Of a DNA stretch of 64,000 bases, positions 1-12,375 are shown piece after piece. The DNA is taken from positions 25,606,245 to 25,670,244 of the forward strand of contig OX637289.1 of NCBI GenBank assembly GCA_951799445.1. Direction: 5' to 3'. This DNA comes from Pseudisothecium myosuroides (Eukaryota; Streptophyta; Bryopsida; Hypnales; Lembophyllaceae). Position 1 is the stretch's first letter. Every line of letters begins with the position of its first letter. The translations under genes were made by a program, and so were the position numbers. The notes beneath the pieces were generated by a model. That model saw only the letters and a list, made by a program, of their open reading frames with translations, had not been told where the DNA came from and did not search any database.

Positions 1-899
1 GCACACTATTTGTTCATTGCAGAAGCAATGAGAAGGTTTACAGACAGTGTACATTTCAAGATGTGAATGTTTTTAGAGCCCAAGCACTTCATGAACCTTC
101 CCACCTTAGAGTTCCCAAAATAGAGAACTTCTTGAACCGAGCTAGAAAAGCTTGGCCAATGACAACGACTTAGGTATGATAACATCTTATTGGTTTGCTC
201 AAGCGTTTCAGGGTTAATCTTTAACCTCAAAAAGACACCAGGGATGATTTGTGTTTGTTGAATGATTTTGAAAGGATTTGTACAATGGAAAAAAAATCTA
301 TGCAGACCATGTTTCTACTAGTGTCTACAACCCACAGTTTGCTAAAAAAAACACTAAAATCCTGTCAAAAAAATCAACTCAACTCACTCAACTACGCCCA
401 GCCCTCTCTGATCGGTGTGTCTCAGTCAGAGACGGAGATCCATTGATCGAACTGAACGTGGGCTTAAAACTTTGAGAGAGAAAAAGTGATCAGCCACCAT
501 CGGTGCAGTTCATCAATCAATCATGCCACTAGCTAGTCTACATAACTTCCTATCAAAACACTGCAACACAGAATGACAGGTTTCGGAGCGTTGAATTCCG
601 TGCCGAACAGTGAAAATTCGGAACAGCGTTCATCCCCAAATTACTCCGATGCGTCTAAAATTCTTCGGAGCATGTCTTTCTCATCCTAGAAAGATCCTCA
701 GCTCAAATTCCAGAACATAGTTCATCCGAAATCTCCGAGCATGTCGGTCTCATCCCAGAAAGATCCTCACTGCAGTTCAGCTGAAATTCCTGAGCATACT
801 TCACCCAAAACCTCCCAAAACCCAGACAGAGTTCATCAAAAAGCTCAGTTCAACAAACTGAAGTTCAGTTAACCCCAAAGCACCCGCCGGCCATCATGC
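1..899. other. Left-edge spacer, no recognised gene
   Basis: No gene could be supported here. Short open frames at 6-230 (minus) and 249-475 (plus) have no recognisable domain and no start or splice context. The stretch holds a short direct repeat: a 33-base segment at about 667-700 recurs with a few changes at 737-769, about 70 bases later. The surrounding sequence repeats GTTCATC/GAAATTCC words, so it looks like a decayed tandem array. Confidence 0.5.
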
Positions 900-1088
900 T
901 ACAATAGAACCTCTCTAAGTTGATAGAGTTGGGACCGGTTTGACGCATTGAGTTAGAGAGGTTATTACATTAGGGAGGGTCATCATGTTTGTATGTGGTT
1001 CATATTGTTAAGTTGAGACCGGCAATCAATACTTCTTGACAACGCTTTATTGACTTAGAGGGGATCAACTTAGAGAGGTTCTACCGTA
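900..1088. mobile_element. Emigrant/pogo-like MITE, 189 bp
   Basis: The two ends form inverted repeats of about 25 bases with two mismatches. The left end reads TACAATAGAACCTCTCTAAG and the right end is its complement with TACGG. Each begins and ends in TA, the target duplication of Tc1/mariner-pogo elements. The tip resembles what I recall of the Emigrant and Lemi1 plant MITEs (CAGTAAAACCTCTATAA). There is no coding capacity, so it is a non-autonomous copy. Family assignment rests on the tip and the TA flanks. Confidence 0.75.
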
Positions 1089-1635
1089 CAAGCCGGCAGG
1101 TGCTTACAGTAGAAGTCCAACAGAGTTCATCAACCAAAGCACGCACCGAAGGACGGACCCCTTCACAGAATTCATTCAAAAGTCCCTGCAGTCGTTCAAA
1201 AGCCAAAAGCTCCAAAAGCCCCACCACCTCTCCGCGGATGCTGACTCAACGATATCGATTCCCCCTTCCAAAATCCACAACGCCATCGTCACATCCACAC
1301 CCTCCACAGTTCGCAAACATTCTTTTTACAGCCGGCATTTCAGGAAAGATGCTCACGCCAACCCCCCTCCCCATTGCACGCTTTTCCCAGCCCACTGGGG
1401 GAAGGCGACAGAAATTCCTTTCGCCGGATTGGAGCCTTACACTGTGGTCCCGCTTTCATTTGCCCCGCGACCTGGATAAGATCACCATTCCAGCACACAC
1501 ACGTTGACACTCCACGAGTGAAAAGGAAAATGGCCAAAAAATAGCTTAATTCGATTTCACAACTGTCTGCCTCGTGTTGCCGTCTCATGTGCGCCATTAT
1601 CGACGTTCGGATCACTTGAATTTGGGTTCAGAGAG

Positions 1636-1690
1636 TAGTCGACGCATGGCGACGTGAGAAAGGGCCATGAATTAGTCGACGCATGGCGAC
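1636..1690. repeat. Short direct repeat upstream of the GNAT gene
   Basis: The 18-mer TAGTCGACGCATGGCGAC occurs at 1636-1653 and again, identical, at 1673-1690, a spacing of 37 bases. It lies about 350 bases before the GNAT start codon, in a GC-richer stretch. It could be a duplicated regulatory motif or a simple tandem duplication; no known plant element was recognised. Confidence 0.6.
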
Positions 1691-1780
1691 ACTGCTGTGG
1701 GTCCGAGTGGAGTGCATGAATTTTGGTTTGTCAATCGAGGTCAGTCGGACTGAGAGGAATAATTAGGAAATAATTGTGGG

Positions 1781-1787
1781 TTTAAAA
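1781..1787 (+). promoter_or_regulatory. Possible TATA box of the GNAT gene
   Basis: TTTAAAA lies 226 bases upstream of the proposed start codon at 2013, in otherwise GC-richer sequence. The distance would give a 5' leader of about 200 bases. This is a sequence match only; no transcript start is visible. Confidence 0.3.
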
Positions 1788-2012
1788 GGGCGAGGGGAGT
1801 TTGTTGAGTTTCAATTTGCTATGGGTAGTTTGTTTGTTTTTCCATTGCGAATGCGTTTATGGTGTGTCTGAGATCGTGAATGGTGGACTTGTGGAGCGAG
1901 AGAGGAAGAGAAGTGTGAGCTGTGAAAAAAGTCAGTTAGCGAGATGTGGAGGTGACTATCCTTTTGCGTTGTACGTGTGTTTTGAGATTGAATCGTGGTT
2001 TGTAAGCACGCA

Positions 2013-4669
2013 ATGTCGATTCTCAGCTTGGTGTCGAATAGTGGAGGTTTAGCTTGTGAAAGCGCTGCTGTGGTTGTGTCCGTTCCTTGTGGAGGATGGT
2101 CGAAGGTGGAGAGAGTTTCTTGTACTAATCGGAATAGAAGAGCAGTGCGACGGATCAGTGCGTGTGCGACGCCGGCGGCACCTTGCCAGAGTTTCGAAGC
2201 TGCGAGTTCTCCTGTTCTTGAGAGAGTTGGGTTTGGAGGCTTGGCTTTTGAGTCACGAGCTTTTCAAACGATGATGGTGGATGGGCTGGTGTTCCAGCAA
2301 GCGCGGTCGCCGGAACTTATTAGAGCAGCTGCGTATTTGCGCGCTGTCTCGTTCTACTCGTTTCCTGAAGGTCGCAGTGAAGAAGCTGTCCAGGTACTTA
2401 ACTTCCTTCCCTTCTCACGCCTGGGTTGAGTACTGTTGTGGCAAAGTACATTCCCTTTTGACTTGATTTTTCAGTTCGGAACTCTTTTGTTGACAGACAT
2501 TTTCAAAGATTCGTGTGATGAATGTTTGTGAGGTTGCTTGCCAGTTTGAAGAGCTCAAACAAAATCTCAGAATTCACGCTATTTTCAGCTTGTGAGTAGA
2601 TCAGATTTAGACTATTACAGAAATGTTCTGCCTTGCCTTGAGCCCTTTGCAGCGAACTTGCTCTACAATGTTTCCAGTAGAGGAAATTGGCTCTAAAATT
2701 GTGACACTGCGAATGTGAATCTCAAATCTCCATTGGTGGCTGGATTGCAGTTGCATCGCAAGATGAAGGTAGCGGACGAGTTCAGTGCTCTGAAGTCCAA
2801 AGTGGCAGGGCTCCAGCAAGGCTACAAGCGCATTGTATGTATTCTAGCGCTCTACCCGCTCTCCAGACTGGCAGATTCGTCAGTGGTCAAACTCCACCCC
2901 TCCTTGAAGGTAAGAGATCAAGCCCATGATATACTGCTTTGATTCCTACGCCTTGTTTTTTGGGTATATTTGAGATGTGATTCTTTAGTCAATGATTGAG
3001 AGCCTTGGAACGCTTGAGAGCATGTCTTGGACGTAATGCCAAGTCGATCTGAACTTTGTGGTCGATTCAAGGGGCTTAGAATGAGGAGAAGAACTATGGA
3101 AACCTTACAATCCTCTAACGTCGATCTCGTTAAGTTGGCGGAATTGCACGACTTTGTCTTTTCAAATGAAATTCATAGTTTTTTTGGAGCTCTGTGATGA
3201 TGAGTGTCACTATTCGTGGCGCGCAATTTCATGAAATTGATGATTTAGTCTTCTGAGTAAGTGAGCTAATGAGACAGAATCTTGTTGCCTTGAACACTGG
3301 ACTTGGCATTGTGAGCGAAAGGTACCACATCGCTCATGAATTTCAGTGTGTGAGCAGGTTACATTAGACAATGGCGAGGAGCATGTGCTGGTGGGATCTC
3401 TGGATTTGAATCAAGGCATTGCGCTGCCGGGAGAAAGCGCGGTGAAGAAGGTTCCCGAGATGAGCGCTTCATTCAGCCTTGCTAGAACGACGTCTTCTGT
3501 TAATATATCTACCCCTTCAAGAAGAATACAGGTAACCACTCGTGCTCCATTTCAGCCCCTGTTTTGTATCGGCAAGTTCGTGAAATTTGCGAGATCCAGG
3601 GTGTCAAAAATTGCGACATTCGTCTGAAAAGTAGGACTGGTATAGATATAAATTTCAAAGGGCCAAAGTTGTGGAATTCATCAGTTTAACGAGATTGACG
3701 TTTTGTTTCTCCCAACATGGCTGGAACCGGTCAAGTGACCAATTCTAGCCAAGTTTTGGTGGTCCTGGGGTAGAGTATCTGACCAATTTTCGTTATTGCT
3801 GGGTGAAATCCTTCGTTGATGATTTCCACTAATGAATGCTTTGTCAAATATCATCAATATGCGGGCTTGCTATCAGTGTGTGGTGCTTTTGTAGTTACAA
3901 TTAAATCGAAATGTTAGGGCCTTCTGTTATAATGTGTGAACCATAATATTAGGGCCTTCTGCATATACTCTAGTCTATTATATTAAAAACTTTGGTACTC
4001 ATCGTATAGGGCCTTGGAGCTTTTGATTCCTTTGAGGAACGGTTAATTGAACGTTGGAACTGAATGCAGGCCATTGGTGGAAATCTTCGTGAACGAGGAT
4101 ACCTTTCAAATGTATGTGTGGCCCCTTTGCTGCGCCAGAGGGGCATCGGAACGGCTCTCCTCCAGCAAGCTCAAACTGTTGCTCAGCTTTGGGGTATGCT
4201 CTTCTGAACACAAGGCCAGATCTTGTCTGTGTCACACTCTCTTCTTGGCTGGTTAGTGGAAGGCTATTATTCATAAACTCCTTCAGCCAATACCTTACAG
4301 ACATGGACGTTCTAGATTGATAAAATGACTCGGCATTGACTTCTATGTCTAATAACCTTCTTGAGCCTCCACTCTCTCGAAGGTTAATCTAGTCCTTTTG
4401 AACCCTTCTTATGTGAATGATGTGTCTCCGGCTAGTGGTTGGTCTAACCAGATCGCTTTGGCTTTACACCCCCCTCTCCAGGAATCAAGAATTTGTATGT
4501 CCACGCGGTATCCACAAACGAGGCTGCAGTCAAGCTGTACAACAAGGTCGAGTTCACTGTGGAGAAGGAGGAGGTTGCACCCATTGCAAGACGGGAGGTC
4601 CCGGAGTTCACTTCGTTTGGAAGAAGACAAGTCCAGACACGCCGTCTCTTATTCCACAAGTTCATCTAA
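2013..4669 (+). CDS. GCN5-related N-acetyltransferase, probably plastid-targeted (5 exons)
   Basis: Model: 2013-2393, 2751-2909, 3358-3531, 4070-4193, 4482-4669. It totals 1026 bases and 341 residues; all introns are GT..AG and the frame closes exactly. The protein should transfer an acetyl group from acetyl-CoA to an amine. The acetyl-CoA loop is visible as RQRGIG at residues 260-265, after the strand GYLSNVCVAP. The C-terminal core LYVHAVSTNEAAVKLY follows in exon 5. Conserved stretches RAAAYLRAVSFYSFPEGRSE, LHRKMKVADE and LVGSLDLNQG match the plant plastid GNAT group (Arabidopsis At4g28030-like) as I recall it. The first ~80 residues are Ser/Ala/Arg-rich with few acids, as in a chloroplast transit peptide. 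ATG 2013 was chosen because the open frame before it offers only GTG. The final ~20 residues (FGRRQVQTRRLLFHKFI) match the usual basic tail. No paralogue or operon-like context. Substrate unknown. Confidence 0.92.
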
Positions 4670-5479
4670 CAACTCCCAGTGAGATCGACATCCATTGAAT
4701 TCACAGCCAATTTTCAGTTAAGAGCGAGAGCGGCGAACAGGCGCCTCTTTCATTGTACCATTACAGGTTCATTCAATGATCACCCATTGTGATATTGCAG
4801 GAATCCTATTTCCATTTTAGAACTGTACCATGGCCGATTGGTTTTCTATATGAAATGTAGTTTGAATGATCTCAAGGGTCTCTAGTTTAATCTAGAACTT
4901 TCTTGTAGATTAGAAGCGATCTTAGGATTCAGTACTAGGTGATTGTGTTTTGGTGCTGCCTGCGAGTGGCAAGCTTAGATTGAGAATTATACTCAGCCAC
5001 TGGCTAGCTTCCTTGACGGTTAACCCAGCTCGTACTCAAAACGAATGAGCTTGCGGTCCAGAACTGCTTTACCTATCTTGTATTTTTAAATACAAGTCGT
5101 GTATACTGACTGCAGTAATATGCAACTTTTGGCGAATCGGAATATTTTTACGGTGCCAAGGCAATTGATTGATGAAACTTTTCCTGTTATAATGCTTTGG
5201 GTGGGGCCTTTGAGCATCTGTGATCTATTGACATGTACAATGGAGCCTTATTTGTCCACATGGAGAAGATATCCCGCAGAGAGCGGCGTTTGTTGAAAAA
5301 GGTGGTCAAGACGGTGCTTCGTTTGGTATTTTGTAAAGTGGATTCTGTTTCAAATATTAAAAATTAAAAATCGGTGAGGGCCCAGATGGTAAAGAGGAAG
5401 AAAGGACTCCTGTGATTTTATGATTCCTGTGGTTTTTACCGCTAAAAGCATCCAAGACGGAGGGAAGTGGATTCTTTGC
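4670..5479. other. Downstream spacer, no gene seen
   Basis: This stretch holds the 3' flank of the acetyltransferase gene. A clear polyadenylation signal was not identified, and no open frame has recognisable content. Confidence 0.4.
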
Positions 5480-6205
5480 ACTCGTATTTCTATACATTGA
5501 AGATGGTTTTAAGGTAATTCTTTTGGTGAAATCTCTTCATCATAAAGTTCTCCCACATGGAATTTTTTTTGTTTTATTTTGTTAAAAAAAAATACTATTT
5601 TTTACAAATTAAAATGTGAAAAAAACTATTTTCTTGAGATTTTGTTAGTTCCTAAGACTTTTCTAGTTCTCCTAACTCTTAGAGATTTTTTAATGCAAAT
5701 TTGAAGGTGAAAATTGGGATATAAGGAGTTCTACTAAGGTTACACAAGACTGCAAGAGATTTTTCAAAAATAGTAAAGTGTCCACCTTCCACAAGTGCTC
5801 AAAGTGCACTACCTTTACGTACGTGCAGAGAATACAATTTAATTTTCCCAAAGATGGAAATGGTTGAGAAGAAGCATCTTTAAGTTAGAAAAAATGGATT
5901 TTTTTTTTTGAATTTTTTGAATTTTTTTTGAATTACTAAAAATGAAAAGTTCCATTTATCCCTTTTTTGCTATTTTCTACTCCCAATGGCTTTTGCAGTA
6001 CTCCATAGCAGTCTATAGTGCTGCATAATACTACATAGTATTGAATTGATGGTTAGGATCTACAAGCGCCCTGAATCGACGGTTTAGATTTGCAGGTGCA
6101 CTGCTGAAATAAAGTACTAGTAGTATTGCATAGTACTACCAGAATTGTAGCCAAAAAGTGCATTTTTGAGCCAAAAACGTGAAGTGATTCTTGCAATCGC
6201 CCTGC
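5480..6205 (+). repeat. Fragment of dispersed repeat family B
   Basis: From about 5500 (GAAGATGGTTTTAAGGTAAT) the sequence matches the inner part of the complete family-B element at 26264-27009, including the words CTCTTCATCATAAAGT and TTTTTACAAATTAAAA. It runs to a decayed end, GATTCTTGCAATCGCCC, near 6203. The left end is missing and no TTAA flank is present. Boundaries are approximate. Confidence 0.55.
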
Positions 6206-8265
6206 CCGTTCTCAAATTTTGAGTTTTTTTTAAAATAAAAATTATTTATAGAAAATAGACTATGTTATAAATCCAATGGCGGTAATTTCATCAAATTTAG
6301 AGTTAAACTCTGCCTTTTGGAAATTTTTTAAAGGTAAGTGGTGTAGTCGAGGGTGTAGTGTAGTTTACAACCCATTTTTTTGGGTTCGGTTTGTGCATGG
6401 ACTAAAAAGTTAGCCACCCAATGTCATTCTTGCCCACCTCAAAAAGGTCAAATCCACCTCAAAAAGGGTAGATCCAAGGAATTCAAGGAGAAGACAAGTG
6501 TCCCATTCTTTTTTCTCCTACAAACACTACTTTCATTTCAATGACCACCGTACATTGCAAGCTTCACCATGAATTGAAAAATGCTTGAAATGTTGTGAAA
6601 TTTTACATGTACATTTTTCAAATCTCTTATCCTTTACTGAGCACAAAAAGGCATCATTCGTAAATATTCTCTCAAAGATATGGTCCTTCAAAGTGCGTTG
6701 TCTTGTATTTCCATTGACCCAAATAAAACTTCAAACTTAATATCTCCAAAATCGTGCGGTCAAATAATCTGAAATTTTCTGAGGTGCTCACTGTCAATGT
6801 GAAATTCATAATATTATGGTTATATTTAATCCAATCTCAAGAAAAAATGAGCAAAAAAATTGCTCAAGTTCTTGGTACTTTTGGCCCATTTTGAAAGTAC
6901 ACCTCCCTTGGATCATTAGGGGTTAAATTAGTATGGTAACTTCCAACAACTACAAGTCAATATAACATTGTTTACCAATGAGGCAGGGCACCTTTTTGCA
7001 TCCTTGAAAAGGAGACCCCTACATTGAACAAAAGTGTCTTATACAGCTCTTCAACCAACCCCAATTCTTAAATTAACTAAGAAGTGCCTCCCAAGTATGA
7101 AAAAATCATTGCTTGGTTATACAATGTTATGAGATAGGAAGAACCAACCTATATATTCTACCCTTAATAGAAACTATAAAAAAATTCTTATTTAACATGT
7201 ATGAAAATTCTAAATTCATATTTGAAATTGGAGAGACCCTTAATTACCTAGACAAAGTTATAAAGTATAAAATCAACCATTCAAGAAACAAGTTTTTAAT
7301 GCAAGAGTATAGCAAGTCACAAAGGTCAAGTATATAGGTTGGTTCAACCAAAATTTGCAAGTCTCCAAGTGTGTACAAGAGTGTGTAAAAGCAAAAGAAT
7401 CACTATCACTTATTATGCCAAATATTATTTGTAGAAGAAAAAATAGTATTTAAAGGAGTATCAACTTCAATAAGTAAGCAATTTTTGCAATGATATTTCC
7501 AAAAGTTGTGAACTTGAAGAAAATCCCATTGCAATTGATAAAATTATTTTGCATTTCAACATGAATTTTGGTTGAATTTCTAGAGTCCCACACTTAAAAC
7601 TTCCAATTACAATCTGTAGATGATCTCATTAAAAGCACTAATTGACTTCTTACCAAATTTCCACCTACCCAAGGATAAAATTATTGATATAAATAGTTGA
7701 TATTAGGATGAGAAGACGCACCTTACCTTTAGTCGACATAATTGTCCATAGATAACTACAATGTTCTAAGAAGGCCTTTAGGAAGTTAGTGGAATTTTTA
7801 CCATTCCTAGAAAAAATGAATCTCAAAAGTAGCCACTAATAGTCATAAAAAACTTACTAAACTCCTAGGTGCTCATCCTCAAAAGTTCTTGATTCTTCAT
7901 CTTACTTGTCTCTTTCAATTTCTAAAATATTTAATCAAACCTTTGTGCTTCTTTGTTATTTTGTAACTAAGTGCATCTTCACTTATATTAGTAATTATAT
8001 TAGTAAAATAATAAGAAAATTTATTCTAAGAACACGGATGGAAGAAACTCTTCAAAGGAAGAAGCATTTGGAAGACTCTAATATTTCCATTATAGCTAGG
8101 GAAGCTCTATCCTTCCTTGAAAATGGTTCATGGCTTATTTTGTTACTCGAAAGTTGACTTTCTAGTTGAACTAACTTAGAATGGCTTATATGACACCCTA
8201 TTAATTTACTAAAATGTGTGCATAACTCTATGGTGACTCAAACAATTCAAATATCATTGTAATTG
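6206..8265. other. AT-rich spacer with a possible TTAA-element end
   Basis: No gene was recognised; the open frames at 7113-7337 and 7906-8157 are short, AT-driven and without motifs. Near 6925 the sequence reads ATTAGGGGTTAA, like the right tip of the TTAA-flanked family A, preceded by about 280 bases of similar style (GGTCAAATAATCTGAAATTT). No left end was found. Confidence 0.35.
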
Positions 8266-8543
8266 ACATTATAAAGTTTAGACCCTACGGTTTGTCTATA
8301 GTTATCATGTGGGTATTGTTGTTTCCTGAATTTGCACGTTAATTACAATTTATCGCATCATTACGATGCATTACTTCACATTGTTACAATGCAATTGCAA
8401 GTAATACATTGTAATGATGCGATAACGATGCGAAATAATGCATCGTAATGATGCGATAAATTGTAAGTAACGTGTGAACCTATGAAACAACAATAACCAC
8501 GTGATAACTGTTGACAAACCGTAGGGTCTAAACTTTGTGATGT
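8266..8543. mobile_element. Palindromic MITE, 278 bp
   Basis: The left end, AAGTTTAGACCCTACGGTTT at about 8274, and the right end, AAACCGTAGGGTCTAAACTT, are exact inverted copies. The inverted match extends with mismatches out to ACAT..ATGT. The inside is also palindromic, with GCATCATTACGATGCATTA-like words repeated on both strands, so most of the element could fold into one hairpin. No target duplication was certain, so the superfamily is unassigned. Confidence 0.7.
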
Positions 8544-8759
8544 AAGACAACAATGGACTGAATGATTAAACTTCATGATGGCACTTACAACCATTTTAGT
8601 CCAAATCAAGGCAATGTTGAATAAATTCTCTATTGTATTTGTAGTTCAAAGGATTGTACCTTTTTTTGTACCGTCTTCCACAATACTCATTTTTTCTTTT
8701 GAGAGTATAGTGTATAATTAGAAAACATTTTTTTTTAAATGTGAAAAACATTTTTAATG

Positions 8760-9380
8760 TATACACTTTTAAGAAGAAGGTATCCTAAAAAGGAAAAGCA
8801 CAGAAAAAATTTCTAAGTAGGAGAACTAGAAAAGTCTCATGAACTGGCAAAATCTCAAGAAAATAGGTACTTTTACATTTTAATTTTTAATAAATAAGAA
8901 AAGAATTTTTTTCTTAAAACTAAATTTTTTTCATTTGGGAGAACTTTATGATGATGAGATTTTACCAAAAGAATGATCTTCAAACCATCTTTCAATGTTA
9001 AAAAATACATGCGCAAAGGAGCCTTGTTAGCTTGGATGTGGAGGACATAAAATAAAATATTTTTAAATTCCCTGTGGTAGAGACATGACTTCCTACTATA
9101 GGAATAGACCACAAAAATTTCAACTTTAGATCATTACTTTTGGGTACTCTCTGATACTAAAAAATTCTAAACTACAAAGTGTGACAAATTAACTAAATTC
9201 AAATTTAAATATAAAATGATTTTTGAATTTTTTTGAAAAATAAAGGATCCAAATAATATCAAGGTACCATCTTAAAAAAAAAAAAGTATGTCAGCTTCAA
9301 GCTCCAAAAGTTATGGCCCATGACAACTTTGGCACTTCAAGTGTGACGCAAAATAGTACCGGTCTTTCTTGCAATCATCC
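8760..9380 (-). repeat. Family B repeat, inverted, decayed ends
   Basis: This is a reverse-orientation copy of family B. AGGTATCCT.., CAAGAAAATAGGTAC, GATGATGAGATTT and ATAGGAATAGACCAC match the complements of the same words at 26264-27009. The right tip reads AGTACCGGTCTTTCTTGCAA near 9350-9372, a mutated copy of the family-B end. No TTAA follows it, so the edge is decayed or the copy is truncated. Confidence 0.6.
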
Positions 9381-10133
9381 AACAAGATCAAGTATCTTGA
9401 ACAAAGTTATAAAAAAGCATTAGATTTTCAACACAACTCAAGAGAAGGATTGACTTCTATTAAAGCAAAGTTTGGCATAAATGCTACTAGGAACAAAGTT
9501 ATATTCCTGTGTCCGTTGTTTGAGGCCTTTTCCCTCGGGGGGTACAGTAAGTGGTAAAAGTAGCAATATATGTGCAAACAAATGATAGGGTGCCAAAAAA
9601 ACATTGGAGCTAAAAATTATAATCTGATTGATTATACTATAGCGTATGTAAAATGTCATTGGATGTATTCTAAATACTATAGGGTGTGGAATAATGGGAT
9701 GCATTAAAAAAATTAGACTTAAGATATCTCCTTTTTTTATTAGTTTAGTGGGACAAAAGTCTTAATAATGGATTCAGGGCTGGCATTTAACTCCACATTT
9801 ATACTACATTGTCTTTTTATTTTAGATTCTTTAAGCTATGATGATCTATCGTATTTTACCTACCACTCTTAGTCTGAGAATTAAATGACGGTATCAGCCT
9901 ACCATGTACAAGCTATGGTTATAACTCCATGTGTGTAATAAAATGTAAATACATAAGTTATGAGAATGCATTCAAAAATGCATTTCTCCAAAAGCAGTAT
10001 TACCATAAATTTAGAATAGAAAGGTTGACTAAGCTTACAATCCAATTAGCTTAATGTCCTTTTCACTTCACTAGTCTTATAAGTAATTACTTGGTATGGT
10101 CATGTATGTTTTGTTTGTCTCTGTTATGGCCAG
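9381..10133. other. Spacer, nothing recognised
   Basis: This is AT-rich sequence with only short open frames. I see no coding signal, paired repeats or known motif. Confidence 0.4.
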
Positions 10134-10390
10134 GCCACCCGTGGGGCCTAGGTGAACTGACCCCCTCACTCACCCCCAAGGAAAAATGATGATTTTTTAA
10201 ATTTGCAATGCATGATAAAATTTGAAAATTTTGAATTTACATTTGCAATCAAAAGCCCCCAAATTAGCAAGGAGGGTTGTACAAGATAAATTAATCAAGC
10301 ACAAAGTAGAGGACCTTTTTTTTTACATGCACCCCTAGAATGACTTGGGGGGACAAGCAAGGGGGGCAATTCACCTTGGCCACTTGTGGC
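10134..10390. mobile_element. Short MULE-like element with ~45 bp inverted ends
   Basis: The left end is GCCACCCGTGG followed by TAGGTGAACTGACCCCCTCA. The right end is its imperfect complement, TGAGGGGG-type sequence then CAATTCACCTTGGCCAC. The GTGAAYTGACCCCCT core is shared with the 1025 bp element at 23496-24520, whose 9 bp target duplication suggests Mutator type. The target duplication of this copy is not clear. No coding capacity. Confidence 0.55.
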
Positions 10391-11040
10391 TAGCCGGCTT
10401 GTAAGTTACTTTTTACCATTGACAATGAAAATTTGTTTCATTTGTTTTAAAAATAAATAAATCCAGATAATGACAAAGCCTACAATTGAATTATGATTTT
10501 TGAAGGTGAAGCTGCAAATATCTGCACTTTACATTAATACCAATTTTGCTATTGAAAATTTGTCAATGAGAAATTGATTACAAATTGAGCTTATAAGGTA
10601 AGAGGTCCATAATCACCCATTTAAGAGCTGAAATTGAATTTTGAGGAGGTGAAACTTCTTTAAATATTTTTTAGTAAATTCTCTTTGAAAGACAAGTGGA
10701 ATTGGCATCTAATCCAAGTTGTTTCATATTTTTGGAGCTTTGTAGAATTAGATGTGAATTTTTGGACTTCAAAGCACTAAAGAGTTAAAAAAAACTTAAT
10801 TGTGAACCCTACAACAAATTTTGTAATTGCAAGTAGTGCAAAAAAAATTGAATCAATATAGCATATGACATATTCATGGCAATTAGGAATTATAATTAAT
10901 GTATGCCCCCTTCTTAATGGTTCAAATTAGAAAATTATATAATGATAGACCTCAGAATAATCAATGGACAAAATGTTATATCCCCCATTTAAATATCCAA
11001 TGTTCGCACCTATATCCTTATTTTTTTCAAGGAGTGCACC
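10391..11040. other. AT-rich spacer, nothing recognised
   Basis: No open frame of convincing composition, no inverted ends and no recognisable family were found in this stretch. Confidence 0.4.
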
Positions 11041-11865
11041 CCCCGAGCCTTTTCCATCAAAAACCTTTCAAACTTTCTATTTTTATTGCAAAGAGAATTT
11101 TTTTTTTTTTGCATATTTAACCATAGGATCTTGCAATTGACTAGTGTAAAAATGTGAGGAATTTAAAAAAAAAAAACTTTAATGGCATAGATTGCAAGAT
11201 ATTTGCATTTAAAGTGAAGAAATAATTTTTTTTTCTCCTTGCTCGACTAGGTTTTTTGACTTTGAATCTTCTTAGCTTAATTGTTTTGCAATAATGTTTT
11301 TGAATTTTGAATTTTTTATATTGAAGGATTGAGTCGAGCATCTTGAATTAAAAAAAAAATATTATACACTTAATTTTTACTCATGAAAAATCATTAAATG
11401 GAAGTAGGTTCAAAATTGAAGGGAAAACTAGACCATTGGATTGAAAATATTAATCTCAATAGTGAGATTATTCTAGCAAGAGATATTAACCTTGTGAAAT
11501 TTTATTTTTTGAAAACTTTTAAAAATTGAATTCAAAAATGAATCCTATAAGTTGTTTTTTCCGAAAGATGCTCTAATTGCCCAAAAAATAAGATTGTCCA
11601 TAACTTTCACATTGCTAATCCAAATGGAGTGAATCAAAGCTTTCCATACAAATAAAAATACAATCTATGTGAAACAAATTTTTTATTTTTTATTTTTTAT
11701 TTTATTTTTTGGAAACATTTTTTTTATTTCAATCAATGCCCAAGACCAAAAGCTATGACACAACAAGTTGAAATTAAATTATTTCAAAAAATTACAACAA
11801 ATGTTGAAACCATACTAGTCTGCCCAAAATCCATTTTGTCCCTTAAGGGGACAAAGGGACTTTAG
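11041..11865. repeat. Degraded family A-like repeat
   Basis: Words such as AACCATAGGATCTTGCAATT, GGATTGCAAGATATTTGCAT and GTGAATCAAAGCTTTCCATA recur in the TTAA-flanked family A copies at 20376-21247 and 59769-60701. Near 11838 the text GTCCCTTAAGGGGACAAA resembles the start of the 59769 copy. The ends are lost, so the limits are approximate. Confidence 0.5.
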
Positions 11866-12124
11866 AAGTTAATAGAAAATCTTGGAAGGTTTTAATATTG
11901 TTTAGTATCCAAAAAAATGAATTTGGAGTGTAAATTTAGAGAGGATGGTCTTCTAGTAGACTTGTAGCTATTGTTCAAAGGAATTTTAAAAATAATTAAT
12001 TGTATGTTGTATAGAAGTCCATTTGAAACATGTAAAATATTATTTTGGTGGTTCTTTTGGTCAATGACCATCTTCATAGAATTGGTACAAATGGTCAATT
12101 TTTAAAAAATTTAAATTTTTTTGC

Positions 12125-12375
12125 CTATTTTTTACAAATTAAAAAAATGGAGCATTTATTTTCTTGAGATTTTGCGCTTTTTCACCTACTTAGAATTTTT
12201 TTCTATACTTTATCTTCCTAGGATACAATCTTTTGAAAGGTATATTCATTGGCCATATGTTTAAAATTTTAAAAAAATTGTTTTTCTAGTTTTAAAGTAC
12301 TCCAAAAAACTAAGCATGAATAATGTGAAAACACAACAAAATTGGTAAGCTTAGGTGTTTCTTGCAATCACACCC
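12125..12375 (+). repeat. Family B fragment, right end
   Basis: It matches the last third of the 26264-27009 element (TTTTTACAAATTAAAA, TTTTCTTGAGATTTTGCG). It ends in GGTGTTTCTTGCAATCACACC, a variant of the family-B tip followed by TCAA rather than TTAA. Only a fragment remains. Confidence 0.5.

Noticed and set aside
6..230. Possible 3' fragment of a gene at the left edge, minus strand
   Set aside because: 74 codons with no domain I recognise and no upstream splice acceptor that fits. Not supportable from the window.
3346..3357. Alternative acceptor ATTTCAG for exon 3 of the acetyltransferase
   Set aside because: It is a better-looking splice site but would break the frame. The acceptor just before 3358 keeps the frame and the conserved alignment.
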